A DNA stretch of 64,000 nt, taken from the NCBI RefSeq assembly GCF_034347425.1, contig NZ_CP133779.1:4030001-4094000 (forward strand). Reading direction: 5' to 3'. Shown here in pieces: positions 58,327 to 64,000 of the stretch; position 1 is the stretch's first letter, and every line of letters starts with the position of its first letter. The DNA is from Undibacterium sp. CCC3.4 (lineage in GTDB: Bacteria > Pseudomonadota > Gammaproteobacteria > Burkholderiales > Burkholderiaceae_D). Under the pieces are notes generated by a model. That model made no database searches, had not been told where the DNA came from, and worked only from the letters and a program-made list of their open reading frames with translations. The position numbers and the translations under genes are program-made.

Positions 58327-59067
58327 TTAACCCATATGCAAGCCACCGTTGATCGAAAAATCCGATCCGGTCGCATAACCACCTTCATTTGAAGCTATCC
58401 AAGCGACGATGGAGGCAATTTCCTCCGGCTCGGCAAGACGCTTGACCGGGATACCGCTGACAATTTTCTCCAACACATCCGGACGAATCGCTTTCACCAT
58501 GTCGGTGCCGACATAGCCAGGCGAGACCGTATTGACGGTGACCCCCTTGGTGGCGACTTCTTGAGCCAAGGCCATCGAGAAGCCATGGATACCGGCTTTG
58601 GCAGTGGAATAATTGGTTTGACCGAATTGTCCCTTCTGACCATTGACCGAGGAAATATTGATAATACGGCCCCAGCCACGATCAACCATGCCTTCGATGA
58701 CTTGTTTGGTGACATTAAAAAGCGAATTGAGATTGGTATCCATGACGGCATCCCAATCTGCCTTGCTCATCTTACGGAATTGGCCATCACGCGTAATGCC
58801 GGCGTTATTGACCAAGACATCGACTTCGCCGATTTCTGCGCGTACTTTTTCAAACGCCAAACGGGTCGATTCCCAATCTGAAACATTACCTTCAGAAGCA
58901 TGGATATCCCAGCCTTCTGCACGCATATCTGCCAACCATTTTTCTCTACGAGGAGAATTCGGGCCACAACCTGCCACCACGGTATAGCCTTCTTTACACA
59001 GACGTCTGCAAATCGGAGTCCCGATTCCACCCATACCGCCAGTTACATACGCAACTCGTTTTGCCAT
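58327..59067 (-). CDS. phbB: Acetoacetyl-CoA reductase
   Basis: PhbB reduces acetoacetyl-CoA to (R)-3-hydroxybutyryl-CoA with NADPH. The 246-residue SDR enzyme has VAYVTGGMGGIGTPICRRL, VLVNNAGITRD, and catalytic Ser140, Tyr153 and Lys157 (NYSTAKAG). AGGAGA precedes the start. It lies between phaC and phaR; the thiolase gene phaA, often next to it, is absent here. Confidence 0.97.
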   Translation of the reverse strand: MAKRVAYVTGGMGGIGTPICRRLCKEGYTVVAGCGPNSPRREKWLADMRAEGWDIHASEGNVSDWESTRLAFEKVRAEIGEVDVLVNNAGITRDGQFRKMSKADWDAVMDTNLNSLFNVTKQVIEGMVDRGWGRIINISSVNGQKGQFGQTNYSTAKAGIHGFSMALAQEVATKGVTVNTVSPGYVGTDMVKAIRPDVLEKIVSGIPVKRLAEPEEIASIVAWIASNEGGYATGSDFSINGGLHMG

Positions 59068-59173
59068 ATTTGATCTCCTGTTGAATGGTCAATCTTTACA
59101 CTACTCATGAACCCGACACGCCACGCCATGCAACGCCGCAGCATGCCTGTCTTACTTGCCGAGAGAAGCGAGC

Positions 59174-60892
59174 TTACTCGGCGCGAACTTTGACATAGCG
59201 CCCCGGCGCTGGCTCGATGGCCGGATACGCAGCACTGCCCGGCTTAGTCGGCGCTTTGCGCATGGCGCCACCATGCTCGGCCAGAAATTCTGACCACAGC
59301 GGCCACCAACTGCCCGCCACTTCGGTGGCCCCGGCAAGCCAATCAGCGGGCGTGGCGACTGCCTCATCATTGTGCCAGTAACTCCGTTTTTTCTTAGCTG
59401 GCGGGTTCACCACGCCGGCAATATGGCCCGAAGCACCAAGTATGAAACGGTTGTTTTTCGCTGCTTGCGGATTGAGCAAACGGGTCGAGGCGAAGGCCGC
59501 TTCCCACGGCACGATGTGGTCTTCGCGCGAACCGTAAATAAATACCGGTGCCGCGATACGACCGAGGTCCACCGGACTACCGGCAACCGTCAAGGCACCC
59601 GGCTCGCGCAGCTTGTTTTCCAAATAGGTATTGCGCAGATACCAGCAAAACATCGGTCCCGGCAAATTCGTGCTGTCGGCATTCCAATACAGTAAATCGA
59701 AAGGCGGTGGCGCTTCACCACGCAGGTAATTCGCTTGCACATAATTCCAGACCAAATCATTGGCGCGCAAGCTGGAAAACGTGCTGGCCAATTCACGACC
59801 GGCTAACAAACCACCCTTGCCTATGCTCTTTTCGCGCAAACCGACCTGCATTTCATCGACGAACACATCAAGGATGCCGGTATTGGAAAAATCGAGCAAA
59901 GAAGTGAGTAAGCTCAGGCTGCTGACCGGGTGTACCGAGCGCGCAGCCAAAACGGCGAGTGCGGTCGAAATAATGGTGCCGCCTACGCAAAAACCGAAGG
60001 CATTGATTTGTTCGACACCGCTGATGGCACGCGCGACCTCGATGGCCTTGATTGCGCCCTCCTCGACATAATCATCCCAGGTCACCTGCGCCAGGCTGTC
60101 ATCGGGATTGGCCCAAGACACCAAGAAAACCGTGTTTCCCTGCTCGACCGCATAGCGAACCAAGGAGTTTTCCGGCTGCAAATCGAGGATGTAAAATTTA
60201 TTAATGCATGGTGGTACCATCAATAAAGGACGCTGATGTACGGTCTTGGTCAGCGGCTGATACTGAATCAACTGGAACAAGCGGTTTTCGAATACCACCG
60301 TACCGGCGGTGGTGGCGACATTCTGGCCTACTTCGAAAGCCGATTCATCGGTCTGGCTGATGCGGCCTTTTTGCATATCCGCCAACATCTGCGTGATGCC
60401 TTTGGCCAGACTCTCCCCCTTGGTTTCTATCAGCTTGGTTTGCGCATCCGGGTTCGTGACCAAAAAATTGGCCGGCGACATGGCATCAATGATTTGCTGC
60501 ACCGCAAAAAATATTTTTTGTTTTGTTTTCGCCGGCGCTTGCACACTCTCGGCCAAAGCCATTAAAAAGCGCGCATTGAGCAAATACGAGGCGGCGCTGT
60601 AAGAGTGCATGGCATGGTTATGCCAACCGGGTGAAGCAAAGCGCTTGTCGCGCAAGTCTGGCAATTTAGAGCTCGCAAAGTCTTGCCAGAGCTGGGCAAA
60701 TTCGCGCATATAATCATTTTGCAGCTGCGTTAAGGCGGCCTGATCGATAGTGGCCCCGGCTTCTTTGAGTAAATCGAGCACCGGAGCTTGGCTGACGGCG
60801 GCCGGCGGTTTCATCCATGTTTGCCAAGGATTTTGTGTGACGAGCTGTGACATCCATTCGGAGTACATAGCTTGAGGATCGAAAGTCTTCAT
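59174..60892 (-). CDS. phaC: Class I poly(R)-hydroxyalkanoate synthase
   Basis: PhaC polymerises (R)-3-hydroxyacyl-CoA into PHA granules. The 572-residue protein has the lipase-like box GFCVGGTI with nucleophile Cys302, the catalytic Asp in GSREDHIVPWEAAF, and the His in GASGHIAGVVNPP. ATG 60892 is preceded by AGGAGA at the right distance; the open frame extends to 60976. It is followed by phbB 106 bp on, and there is no phaA between them. Confidence 0.97.
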   Translation of the reverse strand: MKTFDPQAMYSEWMSQLVTQNPWQTWMKPPAAVSQAPVLDLLKEAGATIDQAALTQLQNDYMREFAQLWQDFASSKLPDLRDKRFASPGWHNHAMHSYSAASYLLNARFLMALAESVQAPAKTKQKIFFAVQQIIDAMSPANFLVTNPDAQTKLIETKGESLAKGITQMLADMQKGRISQTDESAFEVGQNVATTAGTVVFENRLFQLIQYQPLTKTVHQRPLLMVPPCINKFYILDLQPENSLVRYAVEQGNTVFLVSWANPDDSLAQVTWDDYVEEGAIKAIEVARAISGVEQINAFGFCVGGTIISTALAVLAARSVHPVSSLSLLTSLLDFSNTGILDVFVDEMQVGLREKSIGKGGLLAGRELASTFSSLRANDLVWNYVQANYLRGEAPPPFDLLYWNADSTNLPGPMFCWYLRNTYLENKLREPGALTVAGSPVDLGRIAAPVFIYGSREDHIVPWEAAFASTRLLNPQAAKNNRFILGASGHIAGVVNPPAKKKRSYWHNDEAVATPADWLAGATEVAGSWWPLWSEFLAEHGGAMRKAPTKPGSAAYPAIEPAPGRYVKVRAE

Positions 60893-61026
60893 GCGTGTCT
60901 CCTGATTTTCGCGTATTGTTGCGGATTCATACCAAGCTTGCGGCTGTATATATGGCTGATAACATTTCCCCTTCAAAACTGCCCGGTTAAGCTACTGATT
61001 TCCGATTCACTCCAAAACTTGCTCTC

Positions 61027-61263
61027 ATGTACATTGTCGCCATCGCCTGGGTTTACGTCGTTTTACTCATGGCCATTACAGAACCATCGGTCGTCGCCGG
61101 CTGCATGACTTTCCTCATGTATTGTGTTTTCCCATTAACAATAGTTTTATACCTGATGGGCAGCACACTGCGCAAGCACCGGCGTGGCGAAAGTGAAGTT
61201 GCAGTGCAACAAAAACAAGTTATTGAAGAAAAATCAGAAAATTCCTACACCGATCAAGCTTGA
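61027..61263 (+). CDS. Small two-span membrane protein
   Basis: This 78-residue protein has two predicted membrane segments (IVAIAWVYVVLLMAITEPSV and MTFLMYCVFPLTIVLYLMG) and a charged cytoplasmic tail. I do not recognise a named family, but its length and place between phaC and pgeF fit a conserved burkholderial membrane protein. No strong ribosome site is seen. It converges on pgeF, six bases away. Confidence 0.7.
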   Translation: MYIVAIAWVYVVLLMAITEPSVVAGCMTFLMYCVFPLTIVLYLMGSTLRKHRRGESEVAVQQKQVIEEKSENSYTDQA

Positions 61264-61269
61264 CAGGAA

Positions 61270-62058
61270 TTATTCCAGCCAAATCAAACTGGCCATGCGT
61301 CCCGTCACACCATCACGGCGATAAGAATAAAATCGCGCTGCTTCAGTAACGGTGCAATGCTCACCACCACACACCTGGTCCACCCCGACTTGCTTAAGTA
61401 TCAAACGTGCCAAACCATAAATATCGGCCAGATATTTATGCGGCGCAGCAAATTGCGTGGTATCCACTGATTTTTTCTCGAAATACTGTAAAGTATTCGG
61501 GTGTCGAAGTGTAAATAAATCAACAACTTCTTGACCTACCTCAAACTGTTGCGGGCCGATTGCCGGCCCCAACCACGCGCTGATGTCAGCAGCACCGGCA
61601 GCACGCATGTGTGCCACCGTTTGCTCCAAGACACCAGCCACCAAACCACGCCAACCTGCATGCGCGGCAGCAACCACTACTCCAGCCTTGTCGCAAAACA
61701 ATACGGGCAGGCAATCGGCCGTCAAGACCGCACAGACTACGCCGGGAGTAGCAGAAAACACCGCATCGGCAGACTCGCCAGGCAGCAAATTTTCAGCTGG
61801 CACAACGCGAATTCCATGAACTTGGGATAAAAATACAGGCTCGGCACCAATTGCCGCCGCGAGCAGACGTCGATTCGCCTGTACCGCGGCCGGCGCATCA
61901 CCGACATGGTCGCCCAGATTGAGACCGCCAGCGCCATCGAGCGCGCCATAGGGGCCGCCACTGAGCCCGCCAGCCCGCTGTGTGCTGACGGCCTTAATGC
62001 GCGGTGGCAATGGCCAATCTGGCTGCAAGCCATGCCAAGCAGACTGCAGCGCCACCAT
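61270..62058 (-). CDS. pgeF: Peptidoglycan editing factor PgeF (YfiH/DUF152)
   Basis: This 262-residue multicopper-polyphenol-oxidase-fold protein carries the zinc-site motifs FLSQVHG, TADCLPVLFCD and AAHAGWRGLVAGVLEQTV. PgeF removes wrongly incorporated L-Ser from peptidoglycan precursors in E. coli. Its start shares one base with the rluD stop, so the two are coupled. Confidence 0.93.
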   Translation of the reverse strand: MVALQSAWHGLQPDWPLPPRIKAVSTQRAGGLSGGPYGALDGAGGLNLGDHVGDAPAAVQANRRLLAAAIGAEPVFLSQVHGIRVVPAENLLPGESADAVFSATPGVVCAVLTADCLPVLFCDKAGVVVAAAHAGWRGLVAGVLEQTVAHMRAAGAADISAWLGPAIGPQQFEVGQEVVDLFTLRHPNTLQYFEKKSVDTTQFAAPHKYLADIYGLARLILKQVGVDQVCGGEHCTVTEAARFYSYRRDGVTGRMASLIWLE

Positions 62059-63095
62059 TACAGCGTGATACCAGCGCTGCTGAGCAATTCAGCGAAATCG
62101 CTCGCGACTTCCACTTGCCACTCGATATGCTCGCCACTGACCGGGTGAATCAAACCAAGTTTGCGTGCTTGCAAAGCCTGACGCGGGAAAAAGCGTGCCA
62201 GATGTTGCTTGCCATACAGAGGATCACCGACTAAGGCAAATTTCAACGACTGCATATGCACGCGGATTTGGTGCGTACGTCCAGTTTCAAGTTGGCAAGC
62301 CACCAGGCTGACTGGAAATTTTTCCAGCAAGCCGCTACCTAGTCGTTGAAAATGAGTAATGGCCGGTTTCGCCAACATGCTGCTCGACACTGCCATTTTA
62401 ATGCGGTCGCGCGGATGCCTGGCCATCGGCGCATCAATGGTACCGGACAAATTCGGCGTACCCCAAACCAGTGCGTAGTATTCGCGCCTGACGCTGCGAT
62501 CCTGCAACTGACGGACCAAATCGGTATGGGCGATCAAGGTCTTGGCCACCACCATCAAGCCGGAAGTATCTTTATCGAGTCGGTGGACGATGCCGGCGCG
62601 TGGTACGCCGAGCAAGACCGGCCAGCGATACAACAAGCCATTGAGCAAGGTGCCGGACCAATTGCCGGCCGCCGGATGCACCACCATGCCGGCCGGTTTA
62701 TTGATGACGATCAGTGCCTCATCCTCATACACCACCTCAAGGGCGATATTTTCCGGCGCATACGCGCCTTCGTCCGGTGCCGGTTGTGGCACGATCACGA
62801 TATGCTCGTCACCGAGCACCGTCATCTTGGTCCGACCCGGCTTGCCATCGACCGTGACATGCCCTTCTTCTATCCATTGCTGTATGCGACTGCGTGAATA
62901 CTGCGGAACCAGCTTGGAAATGGTCTTGTCCAAGCGTTCACCACAGCATACCGGCGTCAGTTTTAATTCGATGTTTTCGACTACGGAAGAAAAATCCTCA
63001 TCCGCTTCTGCTGCTTCATTCACCAATTCGAGGTCGGTGTCAAGGTCAGAATCTGACAAAATCATTGTTGTAGTAGGCTTCACATTTTTTGTCAT
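62058..63095 (-). CDS. rluD: Ribosomal large subunit pseudouridine synthase D
   Basis: RluD modifies uridines of helix 69 of 23S rRNA. The 345-residue protein has an acidic N-terminal extension of about 45 residues, an S4 domain (ERLDKTISKLVPQYSRSRIQ, then QWIEEGHVTVDG), and the RsuA/RluD catalytic motif HRLDKDTSGLMVVAKT with the catalytic Asp. The start could be 63095 or an internal ATG at 63065. It is divergent from bamD, whose promoter overlaps its 5' end. Confidence 0.95.
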   Translation of the reverse strand: MTKNVKPTTTMILSDSDLDTDLELVNEAAEADEDFSSVVENIELKLTPVCCGERLDKTISKLVPQYSRSRIQQWIEEGHVTVDGKPGRTKMTVLGDEHIVIVPQPAPDEGAYAPENIALEVVYEDEALIVINKPAGMVVHPAAGNWSGTLLNGLLYRWPVLLGVPRAGIVHRLDKDTSGLMVVAKTLIAHTDLVRQLQDRSVRREYYALVWGTPNLSGTIDAPMARHPRDRIKMAVSSSMLAKPAITHFQRLGSGLLEKFPVSLVACQLETGRTHQIRVHMQSLKFALVGDPLYGKQHLARFFPRQALQARKLGLIHPVSGEHIEWQVEVASDFAELLSSAGITL

Positions 63096-63099
63096 CGGC

Positions 63100-63105
63100 T
63101 ATAAT
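63100..63105 (+). promoter_or_regulatory. Minus-10 element of the bamD promoter
   Basis: A consensus TATAAT lies 16 bp before ATG 63121. The matching minus-35 is weak. Transcription would begin near 63112, so the leader is very short. Confidence 0.5.
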
Positions 63106-63120
63106 CCGTAAATTGTTCTC

Positions 63121-63945
63121 ATGCTCACGCACAAATTTATGCACATTAAATCTCTGAAATTACTGGTTTTGGCACTCGCCACCTCCTTATCCTTAGGCGG
63201 CTGTGGCGTTTTTAGCGATAAGGCTGACGAGACCAAAACCTGGTCAGCATCAAAATTATACGCTGAAGCAAAAGACGAAATGTCAAATGGCGGGTATGAA
63301 AAGGCCATTCAGTACTTCGAAAAGCTGGAATCACGCTTCCCGTTCGGTACTTATGCCCAGCAAGCACAAATGGATACCGCTTACGCTTACTATAAACAGG
63401 GTGATCAGGCGCAGGCTTTGGCGGCAGTCGAACGTTTTCTCAAACTGCACCCGAATCATGCCAATGTCGATTACATGTATTACCTGCGTGGGCTGATCAG
63501 TTTCAATGACCAACTTGGTCTGATGAATTTCTTGGCAAATCAAGATATTACCGAACGCGATCCGAAAGCCTCGCGCGATTCATTTGATGCATTTAAGCAA
63601 CTCGCTACCCAATTCCCAGACAGTAAGTATACGCCAGATGCGATCGCGCGGATGAAGTACCTTGTCAATGCTTTGGCGCAATACGATGTTCACGTTGCAC
63701 GTTACTACCTGCGGCGCGGTGCCTATCTGGCCGCGGCCAACCGTGCGCAATCGGCGATTACCGAGTATCCGAATGCACCGTCGACCGAAGAAGCGCTGTA
63801 TATTCTGGTCAAATCCTATGATGCCATGGGTATGATAGAACTGCGTGACGATGCCAATCGCGTGTTCACGAAAAACTTTCCGCAAAGCGCTTTCGTCAAC
63901 GGCACACAGAAACAGAACAAGGTTTGGTGGAAATTTTGGAATTAA
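63121..63945 (+). CDS. bamD: Outer-membrane assembly lipoprotein BamD
   Basis: BamD is the essential lipoprotein of the BAM complex that inserts outer-membrane proteins. The 274-residue product has a signal peptide with lipobox LGGC, then tetratricopeptide-type repeats (YAEAKDEMSNGGYEKAIQYF, GTYAQQAQMDTAYAYYKQGD, ARYYLRRGAYLAAANRAQSA). ATG 63121 is used; ATG 63139 would give a shorter, equally plausible signal peptide, and neither has a ribosome site. A terminator follows. Confidence 0.95.
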   Translation: MLTHKFMHIKSLKLLVLALATSLSLGGCGVFSDKADETKTWSASKLYAEAKDEMSNGGYEKAIQYFEKLESRFPFGTYAQQAQMDTAYAYYKQGDQAQALAAVERFLKLHPNHANVDYMYYLRGLISFNDQLGLMNFLANQDITERDPKASRDSFDAFKQLATQFPDSKYTPDAIARMKYLVNALAQYDVHVARYYLRRGAYLAAANRAQSAITEYPNAPSTEEALYILVKSYDAMGMIELRDDANRVFTKNFPQSAFVNGTQKQNKVWWKFWN

Positions 63946-63971
63946 TCAGCTTGAATTAGTTTGATCAAACG

Positions 63972-64000
63972 ACCGCGCCGCAAAATTGCCGCGCGGTTTT
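63972..64000 (+). terminator. Terminator after bamD (cut by window end)
   Basis: ACCGCGC and GCGCGGT pair around an inner GCAA/TTGC stem, followed by TTTT at the window edge. Confidence 0.8.

Overview
This window looks like a chromosomal segment of a betaproteobacterium of the order Burkholderiales, most likely Oxalobacteraceae (Undibacterium or Herminiimonas-like). The basis is gene order and protein similarity recalled from memory: rluD-pgeF-phaC-phbB-phaR-rimO, an odhA-odhB-lpd cluster beside sdhCDAB-sdhE-gltA, and mdh-citE-like-acnA. The genus is an inference, because no rRNA or other marker lies in the window.

Layout. Bases 1-5400 are the right end of an integrative conjugative element. 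They hold the end of trbL, then trbF-trbG-trbI, a DUF2274 gene, an AlpA-type regulator and a tyrosine recombinase that sits against the intact 3' end of guaA. Chromosomal backbone follows: a guaB / GAF-degenerate-GGDEF / guaA operon, a DUF4124 protein, rnfH-ratA divergent from smpB, katG, and an ompR-envZ-type two-component pair. From 16.6 to 29 kb there is a repeat-rich zone. It has a hipBA pair whose toxin is cut off by a 238-bp inverted-repeat element, a 1778-residue coiled-coil protein, upp, two more copies of the element in tandem, an RhlE-type helicase, a SNF2-type helicase, and a ParDE-like pair split by repeat sequence.

From 30 to 50 kb lies a TCA-cycle superlocus. sdhCDAB, sdhE, gltA, odhA, odhB and lpd run leftward. 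mdh, a CitE-like lyase gene and acnA run rightward. A GntR regulator and a 20-bp perfect palindrome sit at the divergence point. The odhA leader matches the Burkholderiales sucA RNA motif. zapE, a PspC/SHOCT protein and small secreted proteins are embedded around these genes.

From 50 to 64 kb come metC, an orphan solute-binding protein and rimO, then a 3.7-kb AT-rich accessory insert. The insert carries a hairpin element, an HNH protein, hicA, and a hicB split by an IS3-family element with a 3-bp target duplication. It is flanked by a degenerate second copy of the rimO 5' end, and is followed by phaR, phbB, phaC, pgeF, rluD and bamD.

The clearest points of interest are the giant coiled-coil protein, the pseudo-cyclase between the two GMP-synthesis genes, a repeat family whose copies begin at the stop codons of neighbouring genes, three toxin-antitoxin loci each disturbed by mobile sequence, and the duplicated rimO start bracketing the accessory insert. 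No CRISPR array, tRNA or rRNA gene was seen.
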